A stretch of 64,000 nucleotides of DNA from Rhizophagus clarus (lineage: Eukaryota; Glomeromycota; Glomeromycetes; Glomerales; Glomeraceae). Made by a program: the position numbers and the translations under genes. Below the pieces are notes generated by a model. It was not told the DNA's origin. It worked only from the letters and a program-made list of their open reading frames with translations, and searched no databases. The stretch spans positions 1,302,001 to 1,366,000 of the forward strand of contig BLAL01000194.1 of assembly GCA_015698045.1 (NCBI GenBank), in the 5' to 3' direction. The first letter of the stretch is position 1. Each line of letters opens with the position of its first letter. This document shows, in pieces, positions 49,860 to 61,979 of the stretch.

Positions 49860-50165
49860 AGTACTTGTAGCTGTAAGAATACTTGAAGAACTTGCAACAC
49901 CAGACATGAGTACAGTTGTACAGTTCAAAAAAGAAATAATTTGCAAAAAACGAGATAAAAACAAAAAAAAATTTGATCGAATAAATTTTATTTACATGGC
50001 TGATTTCTGATCGTAACACAATCTTTTCCGATGTCACATACTTTTGCCAAGAGTTAATAAATCGATTCTAGAATCACGCGCATAACAATAAAAGGGGTGA
50101 TTTTGATACTTGTGGCAATGTGGCATGGTGGAACCGTGAAAGTGAGAAAAATATAGATCACCGTC
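49860..50165. other. Intergenic sequence
   Basis: No gene seen. A short GC-richer stretch gtggcaatgtggcatggtgg lies at 50113. Confidence 0.4.
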
Positions 50166-50182
50166 CGACAAATCTATAAAAA

Positions 50183-50208
50183 TGTCGGATACGGATATCC
50201 GATATCCG
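50183..50208. repeat. cggat-type palindromic word patch
   Basis: Gtcggatacggatatccgat followed by atccgag is built of the same words as the patch at 28023-28190 and contains a perfect palindrome (cggatatccg). Confidence 0.7.
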
Positions 50209-50214
50209 AGCTAC

Positions 50215-53200
50215 GCAGAACATTAGAAAATTAATATAAAAAATCCAATTTGATTGATTTTTTTTTAATTAGAATATATGCATTTCTTTATTAATTATTG
50301 TTACGATCCAAGATACATATTACCTAGTTACTATAATATAAATCATATTTACATTGCTACTAATTTGATTAGTATTAATCTTTTTAAAATCACTACTACC
50401 TAGTGTATGACTATGTATTAACTAATTTTCTAACATATAGATATTCTAAACGAAATTCCTTTCGCTATGCTGTTATTATTTTGGTTATTTCTGTTTTTAA
50501 TTTTTAATTTTTTTTATATTTTTCTCCGCTTTTTAATTTTCTATTCTCTCTTTGTTCCTGTTCTTCATTACTATTTATATTTTTTTTTTATCCTTTCTCT
50601 TTATACTTTTCCTTTTCAATTTTTGCTATTTGATGACATCGATTGTTCTTTATATATTGTCGCAACATTTCTTATGATGTTTGGGATGAGGTTATAAGTT
50701 TCAGCTTTCTTTTGATGATGATCAATCACGCAGAGGATATATAACAGAGGCGCATCAAATATTTTTTTACAATATTTTATAAGAATGATATTTTTTCAAA
50801 ATAAATAAAAAAAAAAACTAGTAATAGTGTTCTCGGGATTTTACCATTTGTGACGAGTCTTATAACACCACCAATGCTTGGTGTCATGGTCCTTCATATC
50901 TAAACTAAGAGAACTAAACAAAACCTAACCTAAATAATTCGCCCACTTACGGTTTCATGTTTGCCATTTTACAAACGAATATCCAAACATACATAGTTCT
51001 GTAATACAATTACATGATATATAAAGTGTTTTTTTTGTATTATAATCAATTCATGAATTATTTTTTTTTTTTCTTTAAAAAAAAGATGATGTTACATAAA
51101 TAGACACTTCATTGCATTTACATATTTGATTTCGCTTCACATTTCACCCATTTTTATTACGCCCTATACTGTATTTGATTTATATTATCTTTAAAATTTG
51201 CTCGACTCTTGTGCAAAACCCTTATAGTATTGTTTACAAGTTTTATTGTGATAAAATTTTATTGTTGTGACATACATACTGTTAATGCTAAATAAATATG
51301 TTTATTTTATTATTTAAAATGTGATAAAATGTATTTTGCGACAAAAATGTTTTGTCATTATATGTTCTTTTTTGTTTTTCTTTCACAATTTTTGAATTCT
51401 CCCAGTTAAGAGGATCATTCTGATAATAATTATTTATTTCTTGACGTACGAAACAGGAATAAACGCATTTAATTTAGATTCTACTTTATCAATAATGCGA
51501 TATCCACTAATGTGGTCTTTTCAAATATTTGACGAAAATTTCAAACCCTTTTGTTTTTGGATTTACAAATTATAACAGGGCGGTTTAAGATTAGAACAAG
51601 CTTGAAAATTAATGATACATTTATAGTATAGTTTAGTACCGGTGGAACTGATCAACCATCACCCTTTTTTTATTTGTAAACCTGTGATATCCAAAAATGG
51701 TGTTTTGTACAATATATAGAGACAAGTACGAATGTCCGCTTCTACTAAAGTTCATAAGATATCTAAAAAAATAAAAAAAAAATAAAAAAAAAAACCGTTA
51801 GTATGGTTGGTACCAGGCGTGAAAGAAATGTCAATCAACCACCACCAAACTCCATAAAAAAAAAGCTTCTGGGAAAGAGAAGGTACCATGCTACCCAAGT
51901 GGCCCCTACTGTCATGGTCCTTCGGGATACCACTGATGGTTTACGACACCACCAAACTGGTATGAATCGACTTTTTTTATTCTGTAAGCATGTTTCATTA
52001 AAACTATGCCAAGCAGGGAGCGCATGCTTACCTTAATTAATAGACCAAAGAAAGAAAGTAAATATGATTGTTTAAAGAAAAAAAAAAAAAAAAATGAGAA
52101 ATAGAGATATTTATATAATTTTAAATTTTAAATTTTAATGATAGGGGTTACCTTATAACATTATGATCCCATAATTAAATTTTACCGTAATCATTTGTCC
52201 TTGTTGGTCATATAATAAACTTGTGGCACCATGTCGTCCATATTGCATTGAAATGATTTGTGTGATTGATTATTCTACAATAAATCAAAATTGGTTATAT
52301 TTATTGTATTACGGTCAAATTTTGGTCATAGTATTGTCCGTATATTTCCCTTTATTTTTTTTTCGTTATTATTATATTTTATTTAGTTACATTAATGCAT
52401 CACATGTAGGAGAATAATAAATTATGAGTAGTTATTAAGTTTATGAGTTTTATGAATGATTGGAGTATAAAAGTATCTAATTATATTATTCATCAGCCGC
52501 AAAATGAAACGTCATTTTTTATCATAAGAACATTTAAATAATATAATATTTATAAGTATAATTTCAAATCATCTATTCGGCACTTTTCATTACCGAATTA
52601 CGAACGCTACCTCATAATTAACCCTGATTTTCAATATATACAGTATATCGTTAAAATGATTTGACGCCATTGTGCCACGCGGTAGCAACATCCCTGATCA
52701 TTATTTGCCTATTTTCATATAATTATTATTTTACTATATTTAACATAATAAACATAAACATATCTTCCCAGAAATAATAAATGATGTAATATGCCGAATA
52801 TGAACGGAATAGTTCCGTGATCCTAATCCAAATGCCGGGTATCGGAACTTCATGCCGAAAGAGTCTATAAATAAACATCGGAGGAAAACCGACATCATAA
52901 TTGTTTACATCACGATGTCATTAAAAGTATATTAAAAATATATTGATGAATGAACAATCGAAAAAATTTCTTAAAAAGAAATTAAATACTATGAGACGGA
53001 CGGACGCATTATAGGACCGCAATCACCAAATGTTCATTTTTTATATCTTTTTTTGATGTAGGCAAACTTTATAATTTATTTAAATTCTCTTTTTCACCTC
53101 CTATTTTTATCTTTTTTTTTTCATTGACATTTTTCTAATTTTCTTTCAGCCCGATTTATTTATGGTTCAGAAAAATTAATCGAGTCGAGTCCAATCCGTC

Positions 53201-53255
53201 CAAAATGTTAGAAATCAAATACCAATTCATTTTATTTAAGCATTAAAACAACTTT
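50215..53255. other. Long intergenic region, no gene assigned
   Basis: Two frames were weighed and not called. The frame at 50467-50697 is a string of Phe, Leu and Tyr from pyrimidine-rich DNA. The frame at 51803-52036 has varied composition (start MVGTRRERNVNQPPPNSIKK) but no family features, and its middle (accaccaaact and atggtcctt words) has echoes at 50870-50895, so it may be repeat-derived. The rest is AT-rich. Confidence 0.4.
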
Positions 53256-53257
53256 AA

Positions 53258-53440
53258 ATATTGAAAAATTTTATTATTATTAACCAAAATATTTTAAAGG
53301 TTCGTGTTGAAGAATTTTATTATATCTAAATCTTTTAAAGGCTACATGTATTGAAGAATTTTATTATAACCAAAATCTTTAAAGGCTCATGTTGAAGAAT
53401 TTTATCATAACTATAATCTTTTAAATGCACCATTTGTTCC
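53258..53440. repeat. Tandem repeat, unit about 50-60 bp, three to four copies
   Basis: The unit runs ttgaagaattttattataac then caaaatcttttaaaggctc, with copies ending near 53300, 53342, 53388 and 53430. Copies vary in length by a few bases. It lies about 120 bases beyond the stop codon of the dCTP deaminase-like gene, so it may be in that gene's 3' flank. Confidence 0.75.
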
Positions 53441-53470
53441 TTATTATCTACTACAATTAAATTAAATACA

Positions 53471-53503
<33 letters not shown>

Positions 53504-53558
53504 AAAAAAAAATCACAAAAAAAAAAAAAATTAATAATAATTTCATTATTATTAACCG

Positions 53559-54693
53559 TTACAAAGCTTGATCTTGAAAAATTCCGTTATAATGAGCTTC
53601 ACCTTCCATAGTCATAAAGATCATTTGGCAAACCTTTGTACCAGGATATAATGCTAAGGTTAAACTTGATGCGTTAAAAATTTCCAAAACCGTTTGATTA
53701 TCCGATCCAGGGTTTATAAATGACGCTGTAATATGTACCGATAATCCCAGTCTAGCAAATCTTGATCTTCCTTCTATAATTTTTTTTTTTGTTTTAAAAA
53801 ATGAAAAGAAAAAAAAAAAAAATATTCAATGTTTCTGTATACAATATATTAATCTGTAAAACCTTTTCATTTGTTATTTTTCTAACTTACCAACTAATGC
53901 ACATAAATTTGATGGTAATTTAACCTTCTCTTTCGTAATCCCTAGAAATTTATAAACAAATAAGAAAATGAGAAAGTTTTTTCAATTACATTACAATCAA
54001 ATTGATAATTAATAACAATATAACAATATAGTAACAAAAATAAAAAAAAATAACGATAATTCTATTAATAACCTAAACACATTTGACCAGGCCCAAGATA
54101 ATATGGGTGACCATCATCACATTTCATCTATAGAAAAATGTAATTTTAGTATTTATAAATTAAAAATTATATATATATATATATAATAAATAAAGAATTT
54201 AATCATAGTTACTTGTCAACTCACGATTCTTGAAAATTTTTGATAATCTTTTGCGCCAGCCTCATCACTAATTGGTACTGGTCCATTATGATGAACAAAA
54301 TACCTAAATTCATCTCCAAGGGTTAAATCAACGCTAAAATTTATGATTTGTTGATTATTACACTGAATTAGCCAATTATGAAAAAAAAGACACCCTGTTT
54401 TTTTTTCGTGGCGTCATTGTTGCTAGTTTCATTTAATGGTTGGCGTCCGTTTTATCCTATTATTTAAATGTTTTCATAACAATAAAGTTGTAAATAAAAT
54501 GTTTTACCTTGCAATACCGATATTAGCATAATCAAAAGGTTCGACTATAATTTTTCTTTTTTTTTTCAATTCCAAAAATAGTGAGATGAATTATTTAACT
54601 AATGAATATAATGAGATTATTAATTAAATCAAAAGAAATTACGCACCCTTCTTTTAATTGTTTTCTTATCTCTGCTCCAGAAAGTATGCACAT
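53559..54693 (-). CDS. dCTP deaminase-like protein (dUTPase/Dcd superfamily)
   Basis: Dcd enzymes convert dCTP to dUTP; some archaeal members also cleave dUTP to dUMP. Six minus-strand exons join in phase: 54693-54647, 54555-54508, 54333-54225, 54127-54073, 53941-53891, 53773-53559; 174 aa, like bacterial and archaeal Dcd (about 155-195). Motifs in family order are the start MCILSGAEIRKQLKEG, IIVEPFD, ASVDLTLGDEFR (31-42), the Dcd hallmark VEGRSRFARLGLSVHITA (103-120), and LEIFNAS with the catalytic-type Glu134 (133-139). They are followed by LALYPGTKVCQMIF. The Arg of EGRS (106) is present. Odd: the usual FIDPGF motif reads FINPGS (123-127), with Asp to Asn and loss of the aromatic. The start is set by the family N-terminus. 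The trimeric dUTPase is excluded by the EGRS block. Activity is likely but not certain given the Asn. Confidence 0.88.
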
Positions 54694-54699
54694 GATTAT

Positions 54700-55985
54700 G
54701 AGACAAAAACCTAATATATAAAATAATATAATGATAAAATAATATTTTTATATAAAATTTGAAAGAAAAAAAAAATAAGAAATAAAATAAATTCTTTGTT
54801 TAAATATGTTTAAATATGAAGTTTTTCCGGATAGTTATGAATGAACCTTAAATTAGCTTGAACGTTCGTGTAACAATTTTTCTGTTACACGAATTCTATT
54901 TTCCAAACAAAATTCGGAATTAGATAGCAGATAGGTTTCCTCTGTTGTAAATTAACGATGTTTATTATTTAATTCTTGGCATGAACTTAAACTAATTTAT
55001 TTATTTTTTTTTTTTTTTTTTTTTTACATGTACCGGTGAAAATATTGTTACGAAGGAAAAAAATTTGTTTATTAAATCAGAATATAAAATTTCAAACAGA
55101 TCAAAAAAAAAAAAAAAAAAAAAATACAATTAGTCTATTATATATTATTTATTTTGCATTTGCTAATTATTAAAATATTTTATGTAACATTGTGTGATCA
55201 GCTGATAAGGGTCATCTGACTTAAGTAACTCTATTAGGCAAATTTGTTCACCAATTATGTTTGATTTCAGCCAAAATTAGATATAATGCTGGCGGAGACG
55301 ATTGACACAATTCACATCATATCTTGCGAAATTAAATTACGCAAGCGGACATTCTTTTCAGGAGGGAAAAAAAAAAAATTTTTTTAATTAAACAAAAATG
55401 GAAATTATATTAATAGAAACGGGGCAAGGTTACATTTAAGTCCCGACCTGTTCACAAAGCGATCATAGGACTAGTTCACGGGTTTTTTTAACTTAGGTGC
55501 GTCAAATCCTTAATCTAATAAGATCTTCATAAGACATACACTTTAAATTACTATATTAATACTTTTTATTAGTAAGCTTCACTTATGTGGCGCATTTTAT
55601 TGCGCCATTAAAAAACTGTAGTTAATGAATGAATGCATTATTTACGGAGAACGGAAAGAAAAATAATAAATCTAATGAAAAAAAAATAGGGATGAATTCC
55701 TATTGTTTTACTAAATGACGATAAAAAAACTTATGTTTGATTTCTAAGATTTCTTTTTTCCGCAAATTCATACAAACCATTTATACAATGGTCACTAAAC
55801 TTTCCGAAAAAATGATCCCGATTGCTTATCATGTCTAATTAAAGTATACTATTTGTAAGTTAACGGAACGTTAAAATTAGGTTAGTACTAAGATCCCCTT
55901 TTTTTCTTTTCCCGATATATAAAAAAAAAAATTATAAATATATAGGTAAAATTTAAAATTATTTGACAGAAAAAAAAAAAAAAAA
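54700..55985. other. Divergent intergenic region between the deaminase and the channel gene
   Basis: This must hold the promoters of both genes. It has long T and A runs (55005-55025, 55104-55124) and a palindrome tgtaacaatttttctgttaca at 54870-54890. No gene seen. Confidence 0.5.
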
Positions 55986-55988
55986 AAT

Positions 55989-56100
55989 AATTAAATTGAA
56001 CATCGGATTAACAATTTTTATGGAAATTATTTAACCGCTCAGGACAAAAAAAAAAAAATTAAATTGAACATCGGATTAACAATTTTATGGAAATTATTTA
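55989..56100 (+). promoter_or_regulatory. Duplicated leader carrying two 5-codon upstream ORFs
   Basis: A block of about 45 bases (aattaaattgaacatcggat, then taacaattttatggaaatta) is present twice, at 55989-56033 and 56057-56100, separated by a purine-rich link. Each copy contains atggaaattatt followed at once by a stop (taa at 56032-56034, tag at 56099-56101), so each encodes the same short peptide, MEII. The second ends 36 bases before the channel start codon. Whether both lie in the mRNA depends on the unknown transcription start. Confidence 0.55.
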
Positions 56101-56137
56101 GTTAGACATTAAGTTTTAAATTTTGTAAATAATTATA

Positions 56138-59100
56138 ATGAACGATAGTCAGGATTTAATACAAGAAGCAAATATTATTCCTGTGATCAATATTGAAAGT
56201 GGTACTCCAATTACGGAACGTCCGGACTATTCAATAAGTTTTGACCATTTAAAAACATCATTCAGTCATGAAAGACATGAACATAATGATGATAAATCGG
56301 ACAAATCCAGTTTATTCAATACTTCACATAAAGTATTTGAAAAAATTACAGGTTCATTAACGGCTCTTAGTAAATCACTTAGAGATTCACTCGAATTAGG
56401 GGGAGCAGATGAATTGGAAATGGTACAGGAATTTAATTATGATATTGATATCGTGGCAACATCCCCAGATAATAAATACATAGCGACATGGAGTTTAGAA
56501 AATGGTGTTCTCGCAGTCTTCCCGTTTGATAATCATAGTGGAGCTTCTAATTCAATTTTCACTGTCAAAACTCCTTTCAATAAAGAGAATGTTCCTGAAC
56601 AAAATGCAAAGATTTATCTATCCGTATCTGAAGATGGACAATACGTTGCAATATCAAGGATGACTATAATGAAAGAAAGTCATGCTGATACTCCAAATAT
56701 GGACGCTGCTGTAAATGTAAATACTTCTCAACAATCTGAACAAATGCCAGAATCATCATTCGTTGTTTATTCAATCAAGGATAGTAGAAAACAAAATGAT
56801 TCAATGTTAAATTCGATGGAAATTTTAGGTTCCTTGACATTTGTACGTCATCACACTTTGGTCTGTTTCACCAAAAATAACATGCATTTATTTTCTACAA
56901 AATATTGGATTTTATTAAAAAGTGTTCGTATTGATGCTTTAATTTATTCTTCTCCAAGATATTCTAATATTAGTAATGAATTTATGGTAAACCTTCATGA
57001 TATTTTGAGTGAAAGTTTAAAATATGGTTTTTTACTTTGGCCAGAAGAAAAAGATGGAATTTCTGTGTGGGATGTAAATGGAATTTTAAGACAATGGTTT
57101 TATGTTGAAGCAAAGAATATTTCTTCTTCAAGAAATTTATTTGCCATGTCTAATAAGGGTGATCTAGTAGCTAGGTAATTATAATTTATTTTCAATATAA
57201 CGGTTTTCAATTCATTCTTAATATTAAATCGTCAAGTTTTAATCTTTAGGTTTTATGAAGAGAGAAAAGATAAACATGGTACTTTATGCATATTTCATAC
57301 TCCAACAGCATTGATGATTTCTGAATTTGAAGTTCCTAAAAGTACTTTTCTCGTCTCATTCTTGCAAAATAATGATCAAATAGTTTTGTGTTCTCAAAAA
57401 GATCAAGACGTTCGAGTTCAATTATGGGATTGTTGGGCTGGTTTGTTAGTTTATGAAGAAAAATGGACATATCTTAATTATAAAAAACCATTAGTATTAA
57501 TTGGAGATAAATTTGTGCAAGCCGTCGGTAATGAACTGAATACATATCCATTATTTCCGAATAATTCACCATCTGTTACTATGCAAGCATTAGTTAGATC
57601 TTCATCCGGCTTTGAAACTGGTAAAACTGGATTGGTGATTATGTCATCTGTTGAAAAACAACCAGGACTTAATTTATGTTGGGGTCAAATTTTAGATAAT
57701 AATAATAATAAAGAATTACTATGCAAATTTAAATTTGAACCATGGCATAATTGGATTAATAGTGAAATTTTTATTCATTGGTTAGACTCTGAAGCAAAAA
57801 GATTTATCATGGCAGGAAAAGATAGTGTACAAATTTACAAGACAAAATCAAGAGGTCATAATAAATTTTTAAAATTAGAGTTGCAATATATATGGCTTTC
57901 TAAGACTGAAGAGATAAAATTTGTGACTTTGGAAACGCGTGATGAAAGTAATCCGACCTTGCTTCACGTACAACTTTCAAATAATGAAACAGTTTCATTA
58001 TCTTTACCAGGAGAGAATGAAATTACATATCGGGCGTTGATTGATGCTTGCACAGTGATACATTATCTTCGACTCCAATATATGGATGATGTACAATCTT
58101 TTAGTCGATTAGCAATCAAGGAACAATTAAAAAAACTTATTGAGACTTCAATACAGTTGTTTCCTACGGCTTTCAATAAAATTTCTTTGGGAAATGATGA
58201 ATATTTTTGTCCTATGGAAGATTTTATTCTCTTTGGTTGGGATGATTTAGTAAGAAAAGTTATTGAAACTAATCGATATATTCCTCTATTCCATAATGAA
58301 GAACAAACCGAGAGTGCTTTGTTATTATTAGTGGAACTTCAAAAATCAGAGTTGGTGGAATTAATGGTTAATTATGTGATACATCATGTCAAACGTCGTT
58401 ATGTTCCAATGCGACATCATTCAACACCTTCAAATTTAAATTCCGATAACCTAACGAAAAGAGTCGTTCAACAACCAGGATTTGCTTGGACTTTGGGTAA
58501 AACTTTGTTAGATCTATATAAATATTACCCTGACAAAGGAGCTTACATTATGAAAGAATCAAGTTATTTTACAACTTCTTTAGAAGCTCCAAAAAGAATT
58601 TTGCAAACGAAATTGGGAAATCCATACAGGGGTGAAGAAAGAAGTCATCATAGCGAATTGAAATCTGTATCACGTAAAGCTCGATTGCCAAGGGGGACTC
58701 ATCATAAGGATACTAAAAAAAAAAGTTTATTCAGTTTTCTAAATTTTTTTCAACGACATTATAGTTATGAAAGTTCAATACGTCATGACACAGGAGCTCT
58801 AATTTATTATCCTGACTCAACAAATTACTCGGAAAGGAAACAAAATATGTACAAGGAAACCTATGGAATACGAAAAAAACAACGTAAACAACGTTTAGAA
58901 GATGCGAAAAAAACTCATCCTGCAAGGTTATGTGTGGTTCCCTGGCCAGATTTTTGTGTTTACCCTCCATTACTTGAAGATGATAAATATCCATCATTAT
59001 TCAGAAAATTGTACCGATTTTGGAATTTATATATTTCTCCAACTCAAAGAAGTCCATTTGCTGATGTAGCATTGAATGGGACATCAGAAATGTTTAGTGA

Positions 59101-60715
59101 AGTTGTTATGGAAGCTGTAATAAAATTCAAATGGTAAGATAAATAACTAAATATGTTTTATTCGTTTATGTACTTAAAGATTAACGAAAAGAATGATTTC
59201 TTAATGCGTCAATTACTTAAGGGATAAATTTGCGAATAGGCTGTTTTTATATAACTTTGGATTATATTTAGTCCACGCAATTCTCTTTTGCACTATAGTC
59301 TCAATTGAATCCGATCTCGTGCCAGCACCTGGAGGTAAACGCGGATGGAAAGGACCTTTATTTTTAATAGAAATAATTATCCCACTGTTATTTTTAATCC
59401 AAGAATTAAGGCAAATGTCTGGTAGATGGAAAAGTTATTGGTCTAGTTTTTTTAATTATTTTGATTTGGCAAGCTTTATTTTACCTCTTGCGTGTAGTAT
59501 AATGGTTATTATAAGAGAAGAGCCACCTGATGGTTTGAAAAGTTTTGCGGTTCTGTTTGTATGGATCAATGCGGTATGTTTAATAATATTATACGATATT
59601 ACTTTAATATAATTAAACTTACTGACCGATTTTAATTTGGTTAATAGTTGTTACAAGCTAGGGCATTCGCAGGACCTGGAAAATTTATTGCAATCGTAAT
59701 CGAAATTGGAAAAAAGATTATTACATTATTTGTAACATTATTCATTTTTATTCTAGTAAGTTTATTTGTTTATTTTTTATTTTATTTTATTTTATTTTAT
59801 TTTTTTTTGTTATTTAAAAATAATTTCGTGGCTGACAATTTTTTGGTTGACCTTTTCATATGATAAAAGGGTTTTGCAAATGCATTATTTGTACTCTTGC
59901 GTGATATACCACCTTCGCAAATAGTTCAGCAATATAACGGAACTATAACTGATCAAAATACTGGTCAAATAACTGGGGATATGTCATTAATTCAAACACC
60001 TCAAGACAATACAAATATGTGGCAGAGATTTGATTATTCAATTTTGGCAACTTATTTTTTCCTGGGAATTGGATGGGATAGCGTAACAACTATTAATCCA
60101 GATCCCGTTTTATACACCATGATGGTCTTATTCAGTAAGTAATTGATGAACAAATTTTTTAATTTGAAAATGTAATTAACTCTTTTTTCAATTTTTATAG
60201 GTTTCGTGGCTGTAATTATACTTCTAAATATTCTCATCGGTAAGAAAGAAATTTTTTTAATTTATAAATTTACATGTTCTTTTTTTAATATCGTTTTCAT
60301 TCTTATTGACCTTTTTTTTTCGTAATCAATAGGTTTAATCACCGATGTATTTAGTGGTTCGCTTCTAGTAGGACGACAAGCGTGGTTACGACAACGAGCA
60401 GAATTAATAGCAGAACTTGAACTCTTTATGCTTTCACCATCAAGACGTCAGCATCCAGATTGGTTTCCTCATTTAATCTATTATGAAGCTCACTTAGATG
60501 CAATAAATAATTGGAAAAGGAAATTATTTATAGAAGAGATGGGAGAATTAGATACTGATTTTGTTAGAAGGGAATTGAGAAATGTTAAAAACGAATTAAA
60601 TGATGAATTAAAAGAATTAAAAGGAATGGTCGGACAAATTAGGAATTCTATGAGAAATCCTATTGATGGTGGTGAAATTGGACATCATAGTAGAAGTAGT
60701 ATGGTTTCCGTATAA
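56138..60715 (+). CDS. TRP-like ion channel with large propeller-like N-terminal region
   Basis: A predicted cation channel of the Ion_trans superfamily, probably plasma or organelle membrane; permeant ion unknown. Seven exons join in phase: 56138-57174, 57250-59133, 59222-59573, 59648-59755, 59870-60134, 60201-60239, 60333-60715; 1355 aa. Residues about 90-560 have WD40-like strand periodicity (IVATSPDNKYIATWSLENG, VSEDGQYVAISR, LLWPEEKDGISVWDVNG, VRVQLWDCWAG). A helical region follows to about 970. Six membrane segments come from exons 3-7: NFGLYLVHAILFCTIVSI, LFLIEIIIPLLFLIQ, FFNYFDLASFILPLACSIMV, FAVLFVWINA, ITLFVTLFIFILGFANALFV and MMVLFSFVAVIILLNILIG. The pore-like loop LATYFFLGIGWDS (about 1186-1198) lies before the last helix, followed by LITDVFSG as in TRP channels. 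The tail has a coiled-coil-like segment (RRELRNVKNELNDELKELKG). Confidence 0.88.
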
Positions 60716-61025
60716 AAAAAGTAATTATGTTAAAAAAAAAAAAAAAAATTTATAATTTAATACGAAAAAACTTATCATTCATATACGTTATATTTATAGA
60801 AGCATGATAATATTATTGTATATATATGTGTGTGTGTATCTATATTAAAAAAAAAAGAAATTTGACTTTTATTGGTAGGACTTAATGATTAGAAATTTAG
60901 AATAATATATTGATATTAGAATAATATATTGCTACTAGCTAAAAAGTTAATAATAAAATGAGATTTAATCATCTAAAAAAAAAAAAATTATGTGGCGGTT
61001 TATCGCTTTTATTATTCCTTCTTAT
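60716..61025. other. 3' flank of the channel gene
   Basis: AT-rich, with an A run at 60732-60748 and a tgtgtgtgtg stretch near 60825. The block taga-ataatatattg is doubled at 60898-60930. No gene seen. Confidence 0.5.
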
Positions 61026-61034
61026 ACTGTATGT

Positions 61035-61160
61035 AGGGTTCTTAATCGAGTCGAGTAAGATCGATCATTGATTGAGTCAATCAATTAATCGATCATGAGT
61101 TTTCAGCCTCGATCAAATTCGTCTGATCAATTTACCCATGCTAATCGATCATAGTATTAT
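61035..61160. repeat. Word patch built on gatcga / atcgat
   Basis: The words aatcgagtcgag, gatcgatcat, aatcgatcatg, cctcgatcaaa, ctgatcaa and aatcgatcat follow within about 120 bases. A second patch with the same words (aatcgatcaa, agtcgatt, aatcgattg, gatcagatcgatcatg) is at 61727-61815. Confidence 0.7.
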
Positions 61161-61164
61161 GATG

Positions 61165-61975
61165 CAATATTTGTATGTTATTGTATGAGTGTGCTTAATA
61201 AATAATAAAAATAGTATAATGCCCATACAATAACAATATTATTATCCGAACCAAAATGACTATTAATGATTAAATTTTTTAGTTCATAATATATTAGACA
61301 TGATGTATAGTATGAAATATTTGTACAGCATAAAATGATAGTCCTAACAGGACTGTATAATAATAATATGTAATATTTTTTTTATGTGAATTATCAAATT
61401 TAAACATATGATATTTGTGTAAAACATTAAAAGGCACCTTTTGTTATAATTATTAATTTAGAAAAGAATTATATAAATAACATGTCAGACAAGAACAAAA
61501 AAAAACGTAAATAAATATTCAAACATTATCATGTCAATTCACTCCTAATTTTGTTATGATAGGTTAAAGATTGTAAAAAGTGGTATTAAGGTGGAGGCTT
61601 GACACTTTGTATCTGAATTGAGTTCTTGCTTTGTGTTGTTCATTGCTATTTACAATCTAAAAATAATGGCTCAGGTTCAAATGATTCTTTTGTTAATTTT
61701 TAGTTTAGAAATAAAATTTAATTTAATAATCGATCAATTTTAAGTCGATTGTCCTTTTTTGCTATAAAATCAATCAAGAAATCGATTGCATGTGATCAGA
61801 TCGATCATGTGTTTGTGTCAATTCAAAAGTTACAATTGATAAAATATATATTATTATGTTTTTATAAGTTAAAGTTAGAGTAATACAAAACTTAAATTAT
61901 AATAATGTATAATTATATAATTATGTTTATTTATTATTTTATTTTATTTTTATTTTTTTTTTACAAAGACTACAA
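61165..61975. other. Intergenic sequence
   Basis: No gene seen apart from the second gatcga patch at 61727-61815. Confidence 0.45.
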
Positions 61976-61979
61976 AATG

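Noticed and set aside
50467-50697. Hydrophobic open frame of 76 codons that could look like a membrane protein
   Set aside because: It is almost entirely Phe, Leu, Tyr and Ile codons from a T-rich tract, without a family motif, and such frames are expected from composition.
51803-52036. Plus-strand frame of 77 codons with varied composition
   Set aside because: No recognisable family, no splice partners that extend it, and some of its words recur at 50870-50895, so it may be repeat-derived.
58731-58997. Minus-strand frame of 88 codons inside the channel gene
   Set aside because: It is a shadow of the plus-strand exon 2 of the channel gene, which has clear coding structure.
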